This document shows, one piece after another, positions 47,053 to 59,861 of a DNA stretch of 64,000 nt. Source of the stretch: Berberis thunbergii. Taxonomy: Eukaryota > Streptophyta > Magnoliopsida > Ranunculales > Berberidaceae. A program made the translations under genes and the position numbers. The notes beneath the pieces are model-generated. The model was given only the letters and a program-made list of their open reading frames with translations, did no database searches and was not told the origin of the DNA. Within the stretch, counting starts at the first letter, position 1. Each line of letters begins with the position of its first letter. The stretch spans positions 310,001 through 374,000 of the forward strand of contig QNQO01000195.1 of NCBI GenBank assembly GCA_003290165.1. The letters run 5' to 3'.

Positions 47053-47302
47053 CTAACCTCTCTACCACACCAAGACTCCAAAGAGCACTCATGTTGAAGA
47101 CCAAATGAAGCACACTTATATGAGAAAATGCTGAAGTGATTATCCTCCAATGATGCCCATCTACAGCGGTTTCATAACTTAGACCTACATTCGAATACCC
47201 AATGTTCTTCTTTTGAATATAGAACCAAATTGCACTGCATATCCCTATGATACAACTCGTTGCGGGTTTCTCTATAATCTCGTAGAAAAGGGGCTTCCCC
47301 AT
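47053..47302 (-). pseudogene. RBL13 5' fragment cut by the copia LTR
   Basis: ATG at 47302; 83 codons identical or nearly so to RBL13 residues 1-83, then the LTR. The rest of the gene is absent on this side. Upstream sequence and likely 5' UTR intron are kept. Confidence 0.95.
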
Positions 47303-48760
47303 TTCAGATCCTTGTTGTATCAAATTGAGGGTTTTGTGTTTCTCACTCTCTATCAATAATTTTGGATTCAATAACGAGAGTGACGTCTACTGCAATCAAC
47401 TAGAACTCAAAGGGGGTAAGAAATCTGAGATTTTAATTGAAAAGAGTTGGAGGAAAGCTTGCACATCGATTGTTTGAGATCTTATCTGAATGAACAACAA
47501 CTCTTGCAGCTAACAACAAGTAATCAATTACAGTGTTTGTTTGATGAAATCCAAGAAGGGTTAATCGAACGAATGAACGAACGAAGAGAGACAAATGAAA
47601 TTGAGGGTTTACCTTGTCAGATCGGAGACAAGGTTGCGTTTGTTGGATCGGAGAGGAGAGGAGAAGCGCGTCAGGTCGAGGTCCAGCACGGATAGATTTA
47701 CTCTAGTGCTCCAGAAATCTAAAGTTTATGGGGCAAGTATACTTATTTAAAGACTTGCTGCGATCAAGGAAAGTGATTTATCGAAAGACGTAGAAATTTC
47801 ACGAAATATTTTTAATATTCATATATTTTGACATGCTATTACGATCTTTTGGTATCAAAACTTTGTTAATTGAGTGATTCTCACGTAATATGTAGTACGA
47901 GTTGTATGAGACTTTTTTATTTAGTATTTAAGAGTTTAAAATTCATAACTTACATTATTAAATTCGAAATCACGATTGAAATTTTAATATTGTTTCTATA
48001 CAAAACGAAATATTTCTTAAAATCAGGGAACTGAAATTAACTCAAAAAATGAAATCACAATCCTTGGCTACGACATCATTTTTTTTTTCAATTATCATTT
48101 TGTTTATATGTTAATTCACAAACTTCTCATGAGGAAACGAGCTACCTTCCTTATTGCATTAAGGGATTTAGATCTTCGTCCACTTTCAACTTTATCAAAC
48201 TTTCGATTGATGTTTACAAAATGCATGTCCATTTCTGCATTATTGTAGTACTTCATTTATATTAGTAAAGGCCAGTAATAACATCGAAAATAATTTTCTA
48301 TTAACAACGCTCATTTATTAAAATAGTCTATTTACATTGATAGTTATAAATGCAAATAACGTATCAACTAGAATAAACATCGACTCTCAACGTTGTTTAG
48401 TAGTTTGTATAAAAGAAATTTATGTAAATAAATTGAGGAAAAAAAATGTGACTTGTGACAATAACATATTTGTGAGGTCAGGCATTCTGTGATAAGTTTG
48501 TGACAATCACAAAATTATAAACTAAATTATCCTGATAGGACTTACATATTTGCAAGAAAAATCCATCACGATTTTGTGACTGTTGGTATGCCCGATTTAA
48601 ACACTCCAATGTTGAAATTTTCAAAACTAACTAAGTTATAGCCAAAAATATTCAAAATATAGCATTTCTCCTCGTTGTTTGGCACTTTCATGCTACACGC
48701 ATCTTCGATTTGACTTTATAATGAATCAACTTCTACAACATTACCATATCATTTATTGGA

Positions 48761-48961
48761 GAGAGATTCTAAATGTCGAGGGAATGAGCGAGGAAACGAA
48801 CGAGGGAAATGAGGTGGCGAGGTGAAAGCCGTTCATTTCCCTCGAGATGCGCGCGAGAAAAGTCAACACATGCATCTCGAGAAAAATGAACGGCTTTCAC
48901 CTCACCACCTCATTTCCCTCGCTCGTTTCCTCACTCATTCCCTCAACATTTAGAATTTCTC
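48761..48961. mobile_element. Mutator-like snap-back MITE, duplicate of copy 3 (201 bp)
   Basis: Same TSD as 35023-35211 (48752-48760 and 48962-48970). Retains a fuller left arm by 12 bp. Confidence 0.95.
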
Positions 48962-50127
48962 TTTATTGGAACTTCAAGGGTTGCAAGTTCAAAATCACCA
49001 AGATTCTCCAAAATTTGTTTTTTTCCACTCTTGGATAAAATTTTCAGCTTCAAGAGCTTCATTTATATCATCCATCATTTAGAGAAGAGTTTTTCACTAC
49101 TTAAAAGTTTATCCCCAACACTTTACTCATTTGGGGTTTTGAGATTTTTTTGGAGGTGTTAGCATTGGGTCTAACCGGTAAAAATGAGAAAAATGACATG
49201 GGATTTATTCGAGGTTATATAACAAGATATCAATTGACTCACGTCGGAAATTGGAATTTTTGTAGGGTCTAAAATCGTTTGGGGGTCTAAATAAGATTAC
49301 CCTTGCTTTAATGTTGCAGATTTTTTAACCCGTCAAAATTAAAGAAATTGCTTAGCAATTCATCAGAGACGAATAAGCAGCCGTTCAGTTAGAAAATCAC
49401 ATGAAATATTACACTAGCTAGATCATCATGGCCAAGAAGCAATAGGATCGACGAGGCATTTGAACAAAGGATTTTTGTTTTTAATCCCACTAATGCGGTA
49501 CGCAAAAACAAAAATGGATACATTTGTTGTGGATGATTGTCTTTTTTTGTTTAAGACATATGCTAACACATACCAAGCACCCCTACAAAGTTTCATTCCA
49601 TGTTTTGGCAACCTACAAATTTCTCAATACACCAAGCAGGACATGGAGGGACATCTTTTGTGTATTTTAAAGAAAAAACATTTAACTGCCAATTCAAATG
49701 AGCTGAGAATGACACCATAATGATCATTTATGCCTCGACCCTAGTGGATAGTGATTGGATGTCGATCATTTGGTTCTATGTTAAGCTAACAACAAAGTGT
49801 TAAATGAATTCCTGCATATCCCCAAACATGGGAGAATGTCATAAATGTCTATATCGCCAAAATTTGGATTTCTTTGAGCTTTACTTGAACCAAATGAATT
49901 TTGTTACCAGCAATGTTCTGTTGACGAGTGGATACATGTTCCTTTCATTATCATCAGCAGCAGAAATCAACCTAAAACCGTTGTGAGCATCAAGAAAAAT
50001 TAACACAACAGTGATCAGATAAAAAGATTTCTGCTGTGTATGGCCACAAGATGATAGTTAAGTGATGGCTAACACCCAGAGCTGGTAGATTTTAATCAGT
50101 TGCCAGGTAGAAAAATATGCATACCTA

Positions 50128-53100
50128 TCATCGTCTCCTCACAGCAGAAGGGGGAGCACGCTGAACTGTTGTTTGCTGAGGTTGGGAGGCTGATTGCCCA
50201 GCAGCCGGTTCCTCAGGCAAGTTCATAGCTTGGGTAACGGCATTCATGACAATGAGACCAAGAGGAATCAAATACATCCACTGCAACAGAGAACGGAGGC
50301 AAGGGAGATTTAAAATGGTGCCATGGACAAAAACAATTCTACTCAGATGATTCATGTAAGAATTTCGGTCATTTGCACGCTGTACAACTCATGTTAACCA
50401 ACATAGCAGATCTTACAACAACAATGTATATTCCACAAATTGTCACTCCGCAACTTAAACAGCCCAGAGCTTCAAATAAGTTATAAGAAGCATACTCACA
50501 TATTTAGCCCAAAGAGACCTCTCTGGTGGCGGCACAACTCCCTCTTCTCCATTCTCCCCAACGATAATATCTTCAGTAAATGCTGGAGCTCTGACAATAA
50601 CAAATGACCAATTTAAGATGCTAGAATGCAAATCAATGACCATGAACATCGATTTAAACTACACTTTATTATTTCTTTTTCTTTTTTTTTTCTCATGGGA
50701 CCACTGAATGAACGATATTAGAAGAACATCAGTTGGAAAATCAGCGTATTGGGATAATCATTCTAGACCTAGGTGGATGGTTGCCATGAAAGTCCTTGAC
50801 AAGAATGGATGCCTGGAAAGGCATAATATTCTAGGCAGCATCAACAAGAAAAAGTGAAGTTTCAAATTCACCCAACATCAAAACAAATAGATCACGGCAA
50901 CATTCAACCTTTTTATGGAGACCTCAGGTGATATTTATCTCTCATATATTATGCCCTTCGAGATTAGCAGCTAGTTTGATATGATAGTAAACGAGCAACA
51001 AGACAAAATGTTACTTTAAAGTAAGAGAAATGGAAACTGAGAAATAAGTCTATGTTTACCTTGGTGCCTGCTCGCTGCTCTTCAGAACTGTGTACGAGTT
51101 GAAAGACCACTTTTTTGGCTGAAATGGAATAAAAAAACATACGAAGAAAGAATTGTGAGGACGCATTGCATACTTCACCGTCTACCTATCAAATAAATAA
51201 AATTAACTTCTAACTGATAACTGTATGGCTTATTAAGAGCTTATCACTGGAAGCCTATCACGTATCTTAATGGTATACACAACGTTTTAAGCTTTTGGCG
51301 GGTGGTTTTTTTTCACAATACTATCTCACAAACCTAATAAAAGGATAATTGTTGAAAAACAAACATTTGCTTACAAATCGTAGTGGTCGTGGATATTGGC
51401 ATGCCCCCGGGGAACCATAATTAACTCCCACAATATTTACCCCTTCCTGCAAAAACCCAAACATGGGAAGTTAGCCAGAACTTCTATGGACACCACTAAT
51501 CACAAAACACTGGTCAAATTTGGAGTTCATACAGCACTTAATAACAGAATCACTGAACTTTCTAGTATTAAGGGATGATAAGTGCTCAACAACCAGGCTC
51601 TAACTATTCAGTACAACTGTATTAAACAATCATCTACGATTCTTCTTCAGAAAGAAGAATTGCTCCATCACTAACTTCTTGTATACTTTGTAATTATGAA
51701 ATTTCACAGATATTGATATGTTTATATATAATTCATTCACTGGATTCTAAGAGTTTTTTTTTTTTTTTTTTTTTTTGGGGGGGGGGGGGGTGTTACAACT
51801 AGGGGTGAGCATCCCATCCCGCGATCCCGTTCCGTCCCGATTTTTCCGGGTCTTAATGGGATTGAATAATTTCATCCCGATCTAGAATGGGATGGGATGG
51901 GATGAAGATTTTCAATCCCGTCCCGAACTAATTTATTAATATTAATTATTAATATTTTTATTTAATTATTTATTTTAGATTACTAATTATTTCTCCATAT
52001 GTTTCTTATTTGATTACTAATATTTCAAATAAGTTTAAAAATCTATCTAATGAATAAAAGGAATGAAATTGGTTTTGCTTCAAAATATTCATCACGATGC
52101 ACCTACCTGAACGATTTCATCTCAAGAAAGTCTATCATTATTCCTTGTATTTATTGAAATACATAACCATAAACACATAAGACACATTCAATTTATTCAA
52201 TGACCTTGAAGCAAACTAAATGAAGAATGATTGAGATGACATGATATTCAGCTGAAGCATTTGTAAGCCGAGTGAAGACCCCAGCACAGAGACCAGAAGA
52301 TGATGAGTATCCAGATGGGAGTGAAACCGGATATTCTGAGTCACCTTTTCATGCTGCTGAAAGCAGTACTTCAGCACCATCTGGTTCGAGCCCTGTTCAA
52401 TATGCTGCAACAAAGCAGCCATCACCTGCTGCTGTTGCACCTCCAGCTCCAGTGCCTGACTTACTTGGTGATCTAATGGGCCTGGATAATTCTATTGTCC
52501 CAGTTGACACACCAGCAACACCCACTGGGTGAGGCTCTGCACTTTTTCGAGTGTACCGAAATCATAACTGATTTTGATTTATTTTGTTCATTTGAATGGC
52601 AGTGACTTTAATATCCTTGTCATGCAGCCCTCCTCTGCCTGTTGTGCTACCATCATCAACTGGTAAAGGGCTACAAATCAGTGCACAGCTAACTCGGCGT
52701 GATGGGCATATATTTTTCAGTATGTTGTTTAAGAACTACAAAATCTGCATTTAGCACGTTGATCCCGTCCCGAACCCGTTTGGGATGGGACGAGGTCGGG
52801 ATGAGGTTTTTCCCATCTCGTCCCGTCCCGATCCCGTATGAACGGAATGGGATAGGGATGGGCATATCTCGTCCCATCCCGTCCCGTGCCCACCCCTAGT
52901 TACAACCATATTTCAATGCAGAAATTCCTAAGTGCACCGGGATTGTGCCTGGGTTTTGTGCCTCGAGATAGGTATATATGCTTATCTCGAGGCATATCAA
53001 TGGTGCTTGGTAGCACCAGGCACAAAAACCGGGCACAATCCCGGTGCACTGTAGTATTACTCATTTCAATGAAAACATTTTAAAAAGAGCAAATTTGTAT

Positions 53101-56100
53101 ATTTTAAAGATGTTATTTGGAAGCGGTCTATTACAAAGAACAGCAGTAGATACTTTCATAAGAATTTAGTGACATATTGCTGAGGGATCATTATTACAAA
53201 AAGCATCTTGTACCTCCCAAGGAATGTCTAAACTCTAAATCCTTTAACAATACCCAAAACACAATAATTATCACATTGATATAAGCATAAAGTGGCTTCC
53301 TATCTGCCTATCTATGTGCAAGCCATGACCATAGCTTGGGCGAGTAAGAAGCATAGGTTGGACAAGAAGTAAAATAGATGGGTGAGCAGCTATCAAGTGG
53401 TTTAGTTTGGGCAAGCAAGGAGTAATGCATATAGCTTGGGCAGCTATAAGAAACAATTGTGCATAGTATATGGTGGACAGCCACCCGCTACAAACAAACT
53501 CAATGGGAGAGTTCATGGTTTACAAGAGCTCAACAGCAATGGCTAGGGGACTGCCGGAAAGATATTGTCAATAAAGGTAAGACAAATATTTGGAATCGCA
53601 ACAGTGATCGAGGTGGTCCATGGGTAATCGATGAAACAGGCAGATGCATCAAGGACTGGCTCTCTTGGGAATCAAACTCAAAGATATTCATCGTTCCAGA
53701 TGGTATCAACAACAATGGGTGGAGAACATTGGGGAGCATGGATTCAAATTTTAGCCAATAGGGATAAGCAGTTCATGAATGGTCGACTGAGCGCATCAAT
53801 CAGAAAGATGGGCACAATTCAAGGAAAACACACACGAGATGCTCCTCGTCATGACGGAATAAAGAAGCCCACAATGTGAACACGTCAGAGTCCACAAACC
53901 AAACTGCGGATTCAAATCCCTTCAGACTCGGGTCCGTAGTGGATAAGATGGCTTCGGGTGGCAAAGCAATCTAGGTTTCTAAGTTGGCACAATTGGGTGG
54001 CCAAATTCAATAAATTGTACGAGGACTTATTAGAGCTTATATTTATTTTTTTTTTATTTTTTTTTTTGGCTCCTAAACAAACAGTTCGTTAACAGTCTTT
54101 CATGGTTCAAATTCTTAGCCTTTTGATGGATGCCAAAAATAAGTTATTTGTGATGTAAATAGTCTTTGGATTTTATATAGGATCAGCAGTTGAGATTCAA
54201 TTTGAAAGTAGTGCGCATAAAAATGGGTCCCTAATCCTCCTGACACATATCAACCATATAGCATTCATGCTCCAATAATATGTGGAACCCCTAGAACTAG
54301 TGCAAATTTCCAATTAAAAGGATATAACAGGATGATAATGATCCAAATTGCAGAGTTTTGGTTTCATATTTACCATGTGGATAACAAAATGCTCGTCCAA
54401 ACTGTCCCCAGCAAGGCACCTCTGAGATGAACCAGAAAAAGTTGCTCAGATGATAGTTGGATTAAATTATAAAGTAAATAAATAAATAACGATACATAAA
54501 CATACATTTAAAAATACTAAAATTTTGTTTCTATTTCAGTAGTTGTTTGCCAATAATCATGATACTACAAATGTACAAGTATGTTGCACTTGTTCCTTAC
54601 ATTGTTGAATTTCTTGAGCGATGACCCTGCAATTTGGAATGCATGCTAATTTGGAGACCAGAATATGTAGTTGGACTGTTGTTAACAACCAAACTCGCGC
54701 CATGTTGGCTTTTAATATGTAAATATGGAAAATTCTAGGGGTCGAGGGAAAGGGAGCGAGGGATGGATGTAACCACCCATCCTCATGCGCTCATCCCGAG
54801 GAGGATGGGTGGTTACACCCATCCCTCGCTCCCTAGCAAAGCTCTGTAAATATAGAATAGCTTTACAACCACTCTAGTTAGGTAACTGTTTATTATCATC
54901 AATTTTCTTCTAAATAATTGCAATCCCAACAACAATCGACACCTAACAAGGAGTTCACGATCTTCACATGCTAAACTCGATCAAGCTAAGAGCATATGAC
55001 GTTCTGAATTGTGTATTATTGGATGGGTGGTTTTGACCTATGTAATCCCAAACGCTAGGCATCGCCGAAGATCACATAGGTTTTGAGGTGAAGTTGTTGT
55101 GTTGGGAGATAGGCTGATTGGGTTTGTTCTATATACTTTAACTTCATTCATGATGGAAGAAGCTGAATCCATCACATCAATTGAGAAAGTGGAAGTTGGC
55201 AAAAACAACTAGTTGTATTAAATACAAGATAAATAAATAAAAAATTAATTCGCCATTATCAAGCTACAAAAAACAACATATCAATCCGCATTCATTATTT
55301 TTCCACATTTTGCATAAGAGCCCGTTGTGCAAGTGTATTGAAGGAAAATATTATGTAGCTTGTCACAGATGCCTGCTACCAAGAACTATGTTACTGAGGC
55401 TGTACAAAGATCGCCTATTTAGATTTTTTTTTCTTGAATCTCTTTGGTTTCAGCACAAACAATTTCTGGATTCTCTTCCTTTGGCATTAAGTTAGGGCAG
55501 AAAACTCATGATCTTGAAGATGATTTCAGAAAGTTGCCGAATTCAGGTTTCAATCAGCTCTTCCTCCTCGATACGACTTTTCATTGCTTTCGCAGGTGTC
55601 TTATCATGAATAAAGATACTGAAAAGAAGTGTTAGTGATTCTTTGTTATAGGAAGGATTTTCTTTGGCTTGATCAAGCTAGCAGTTTGAAGACAAAGCTG
55701 CTTTTGGTATTTATTCAGGCCAACTCATCCCTCAGGAAAAGCATCCAATAAACACCATTATATTGAAGGAAACGAATGGCCCTTATTATGTGAAAGTTTT
55801 TTGAAATAGTATGTTGAAAAACTGACCCAAAAAAAAAAAATTTGTGCATGTTCAGGTGTGTCATGACTCATGACAAATGTCTCTCCAGTGTGCTTCTAAA
55901 ATCAAAAATTCCCATGGTTTGGGATGAAATCTTCAATTTCGCAGTGGCCAATAATTGGGAAACTGACTAGGTTTCTAACTTGTTTGATCTATTTCAGGTA
56001 AAATAATTCTATAGGAGTGTGACCTTTGGATATGACACATAAAGGTAAACCTTTATCAGCTCATTCATTTTATCAATCTCTCTCATCTCATAATCCCCGC

Positions 56101-59100
56101 TCCCATAGCCATGTTGTTTTGAAGGCAAGGGTCAATATAATCCCCCAATAACGGGTTTCTTGGTGTCAATTGTTGTCCAAGGGAGAATGCTGACAATGGA
56201 TGGCCTTGGATAGCATTTGTGCTTTATGCAGCCAGTAAGGAGCATAGGCCATCTTCTTCTGAAAGCTGTACATCGAACCAATGCTTCAATGAATTGAGGG
56301 CGTGAATGCTCAACTCCTTGGCGGGGGGTTGGTTATGGAAGAGAGCGAAAGATCTTTTGATACACATCATATCCAAAGATAAAAATCAGAGAATATTCAA
56401 CTAGATCTACTGATTGCTTGATTTTGCAAATTTGAAGTGATGATACACCAAAACCAAACCGTCCGTTAATCCGCGCCGTACACGTGTCATGATAATCTCA
56501 TCAACAGAGCAAAGCGGGTCTGATTGCCTGCCCAATCTGGCAAAGCCCAAACAACACTAAACCCATCTTGACAGGGTCCAAGAGGTTAGACCTAATTTGC
56601 AACGCCCTATTGAGCCCATACGTCACATGGTCAAGCCCAATACCAAGACCTAATAAGACAAGTATCTGGGGGATCGACCTAAGATGGGCAGACCAACAAT
56701 ATATTGATTCCGACTAGGAAACAAATTCTGAAGCATAAGTCGTGCATGGAAACTCCCCTGCATGGACAACACCCCACAAGGTAAGGATCTCCCGCAGATC
56801 TAGGAACACAAGTCGTGGAGCGAAACTCTTCTACATGATTCCTAGCAAGAAAATGATTTCCAGCGAGATATCTTTCCTTAAACTACGTTACCAAAGGCCT
56901 AGCCGAACAAGAATTCTCGCATAATAAATAGGACACAGGGTTGATGAACAAAGATACACTACATAACCAAATTTACAACATTACACCTTTTTCAAGCTTT
57001 GTCTGACTTAAGCATCAAAGTGTCATCGGTCGCCACAACGGTTGTCTTTCGCTCACGTTTGTTTCTTGTGTCAAGAAGAACAAGATTCGATTACATCAAG
57101 AAGTATTGTGTTTGCTTGGGACTCCTTTTGTGACACCAAGTTGTTTGTTGGAAAGGCGTATAGCATATGCTGTAAGGTGAGTGTTAGACTCTAGGCGGAT
57201 GTTGTGAAGGTGAGGGTAAGTCTTAACGGCTTATCCAAATCCCCTCGCCTGGCCGTGCTTAGGCAAACACCAAAACATGTCGTCCAAGGCGCTTGCATAG
57301 GCACACACACGTGAAAAGTATTAGCATGTGAATTACATTTTTTACATAAAGTCAGCTCGGTTCACTGTTGAACCGAGCCGACTTTGATCAATTTTCAAAT
57401 TTTCAAACCAAACTGACCATTAACAAAATCAAACCGATTCTAATTTATACAAACCGTAACCGAACTAAACCGACTAAAACCGAAGTAAAACCAAAATAAA
57501 ACTGAACCAATACATATTATATTATTTTACATAAAATATATAGTATTTATTATATATTCGGTCATTTCGATTTTGTCAGGTAAAATTATATAGAAACCGA
57601 AAATCGAATCAACCACTTCGGTTTTGAATTTTTTAAAATCGAAACGAATCAAACTTAAACCGAACCGATTGATTCGGTAAATTTTATCGATTTGGTCGTT
57701 TTTGTTCAACCCTATTCAAAACTGGACTACTTTCATCTCTCTTCTCAATTTCAGTCTCGCTCGCACAACCTCTTCTAACAACCTGAGCCACACTTTTAAG
57801 CATCAAAAATAACATTCCTTCTTTTAATGATATTAAATAAGTGATTATAGCTAAATTTTGAATTCGTGAATAGTTGGTTAGCTTTAGCCTTAGCCTTAGA
57901 ATTAGAATTTGGATAGTAAGACATGTTGAATCATTGATTTGATTGCTTGATTAACCTTTTTTAATTATTATTTTATAGCTATGTCGCGATTATGATAATT
58001 GGTTGTTGAATTTGTGCATGTGGGAAAATTTATTTTTACTCTGAAAAGTTGTTTATATAACAGGAATTGTTCAAATGTTATACAATGTGTCAAGAAGTTG
58101 TGAAAACATGTAATTAATTGATTTGAAATCAACTAAATTAAAATGAAAAGAAAATATTTTTGTACGCCTTAAACAAACCTATGCGCAAATTTTCACAGGA
58201 GATTAAACGATAGTCACCAAAAGAAAATTTGGAATGTTGTCTGGCAAGAAAAAATAGAGCACAATTTAACAATCAAGACATGGTCGATGCCAAACTTACT
58301 GCTCTAACTGCTGACAAGATATAATCCTTCCCAGGTGGACTCAAAACATTTGATGGTAATCTGATTCTATAAAAATCATCATCTTTAAGTAACCTCTGCA
58401 TCAAAACAAAATTAACATGTTAATGAAATTGACATATCCATGAATTTTGTTTTCACAAAATTCCATCAGCATATACCCAACACACCAAATAATGCAATCT
58501 CCATAGCCTCCTCAAACAGAACATCTCTCTCAGTGCTGATGTTGTTCATAATTTTATTTTATTTTTTATTTATACCAAACTTACAGGTTATAGCAAGAAG
58601 AATATGTTCCAAAAAATCGGCCTGGGTGCTAGACGGCTAGGAAATGCCAAGGCGGGCTAGGCGGGTTTTAAAAAAAAAAAATCATTTCCAATTCAATACA
58701 CTAGGGAATTCCCCATGCCGTTGGCACGATAAAAAAATTAACATAATAAATAGAATTTATTCTACTTTAAATATCAAAATATTGGGTATAAGAATCAAAC
58801 CCATGACTTTAAGTTCTATACGATCCGTTAGATTCTTATATTTGTGTAAATCTCAGTCGTCTTTTATCTCCAACCTAAAACACCATCCTAATTTATAATA
58901 TACTAAGGTATTCCCCGTACCTTCGACACTCCATTAATAACTTGTCAAAAAGCTTGACTAAGCCAACCCATGCACTCTTATAATTGAGTAAATAAATAAT
59001 TAAGTCAAAACATGATAAATAGTTTTCATCATTCATATTTACATGCCTAACACCAAAATCAACAATTGAAGAAAAATAAGTAATAAATAAATATCAAAAT

Positions 59101-59861
59101 ATTGGGTATAAAAATCTAACCCATGCATTCTCGGTGCTTTTAAGTTCTATACGATCCGTTAGATTCTTATATTTGTGTAAATCTCAGCCGTCTTTTATCT
59201 CCCACCTCAAACACCATTATGTTTTGTATATATAAATATATAATAATTTTACATATTTATCTTAGCATTGAGTCTCATGCTCCGCCGGCCTACTGCCTAG
59301 CAATTTTTAGAGCATTGCAAAAACTTACTCCAAACTTTTCCTTGTCGGAATCAGTAAAATCCTCTCTGGAAAATCGTAGCTTTGTGAGTGTCTGAAAATG
59401 AAAAAAAAAATTTGTCATCAGTGAAAAAAGAAATTGAAGTTGAAAACAAATCTAGACCTAAAACCTGCAAAAAAAAAAAAAAAGAGTGAAGTTGAATTTG
59501 AAAAAGGGAAGAGATGATGAACCTGTCCGCCATGATTCCAGGTCTTGAGACGAGCAGTGAAGGTTCCAGCAGCAGCAGTCGAGAAATGAGAATCAGCAAG
59601 ACCGAAGGCGTGGTGGAGGGAGAATTGAACCTTAGAGTCGGGCGAATCGTGATCAGAGGAGGATGAGGATCTCTTCTTGATCGTCGACGAAGATGGATGA
59701 AAAGAGCTAAGATCGGGTGAAACAGTGGTGGCACTTCTTCCTCCTTCCAATCCGAACTCCTCGTCGTCTACAATGAGCTCGTCTGATTTAAACGCTGATG
59801 ACGATAGAACAAACACTAGTAACAAACACCAGTAGAGTTTAGTTTTGGTTTTACTCCCCAT
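50128..59861 (-). CDS. EMC10: ER membrane protein complex subunit 10 (complete gene)
   Basis: EMC inserts weakly hydrophobic and tail-anchored membrane proteins in the ER; EMC10 is a lumenal/single-pass subunit. Eight exons, 59861-59523, 59391-59329, 58395-58300, 54421-54374, 51446-51375, 51118-51060, 50590-50500 and 50280-50128, join in frame to 306 residues. Signal peptide about residues 7-23; lumenal domain with the [38 protein letters not shown] and [11 protein letters not shown] blocks; a transmembrane helix near residues 257-276 ([16 protein letters not shown]); short basic tail ending RRR. All introns are GT-AG. Introns 2-4 are swollen by transposons (hAT, MITEs, a gypsy LTR piece). 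Exons 5-8 also exist in a second copy at 36376-37694. Confidence 0.94.
51800..52898. mobile_element. Gene-capturing hAT element, right copy, in EMC10 intron 4
   Basis: Duplicate of 38048-39145; TSD GTTACAAC at 51792-51799 and 52899-52906. Differs by one T in a T-run. Confidence 0.95.
52252..52729 (+). pseudogene. Captured beta-adaptin fragment, right copy
   Basis: Same two exon pieces and intron as 38499-38976, unchanged on reading. Confidence 0.9.
52927..53054. mobile_element. Snap-back MITE, TGCACxGG family, right copy
   Basis: Duplicate of 39174-39301. Confidence 0.85.
53459..53880 (+). other. Possible retroelement ORF relic across the duplication edge
   Basis: Open frame 53459-53761 with [17 protein letters not shown], a pattern like the start of some plant retroelement ORFs, then a stop. 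It crosses the right border of the duplicated block, so the native frame is on this side. Weak evidence. Confidence 0.25.
54727..54844. mobile_element. Mutator-like snap-back MITE, copy 4 (118 bp), in EMC10 intron 3
   Basis: Exact 9-bp TSD TGTAAATAT at 54718-54726 and 54845-54853. Left end GGAAAATTCTAGGGGTCGAG; arms pair through AACCACCCATCCTC and GAGGATGGGTGGTT around an ATGCGCTCATCC loop. Confidence 0.93.
56440..57090 (+). mobile_element. Probable solo LTR or LTR piece of a Ty3/gypsy element in EMC10 intron 3
   Basis: Higher GC than its surroundings. An ATAAATAGG TATA-like box (near 56924), then CTGACTTAAGCATCAAAGTG (near 57006), a word typical of the LTR end of Tat/Retand-like gypsy elements. 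Exact ends and TSD not found. Confidence 0.45.
57350..57712. mobile_element. Possible decayed hAT-like element rich in AACCGAACCG words
   Basis: The right end, read inward, TAGGGTTGAACAAAAACGAC, and many ACCGAA words on both strands are typical of a plant hAT-like repeat class. The left end was not found. Confidence 0.35.
58601..59316. mobile_element. hAT-type element in EMC10 intron 2, 716 bp
   Basis: Ends ATGTTCCAAAAAATCGG and (inward) ATGCTCTAAAAATTG are related to the 10530-10800 MITE. Flanks GCAAGAAG and GCAAAAAC agree at 6 of 8 positions, consistent with an old 8-bp TSD. Its right end lies 12 bp from the EMC10 exon 2 splice donor. Confidence 0.65.
58769..59218. repeat. Direct repeat inside the EMC10 intron 2 element
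   Basis: 58769-58886 and 59089-59218 match over about 118 bp (ATATCAAAATATTGGGTATA ... TCGTCTTTTATCTC), apart from a 13-14 bp insertion in the second and a few substitutions. Confidence 0.9.

Larger units (their letters stand above)
47053..53573. repeat. Tandem duplication, right copy
   Basis: Partner of 33302-39820. Its left edge abuts the copia LTR inside RBL13 coding sequence. Its right edge continues into unduplicated EMC10 intron 4, so this side is the native EMC10 context. Confidence 0.97.
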
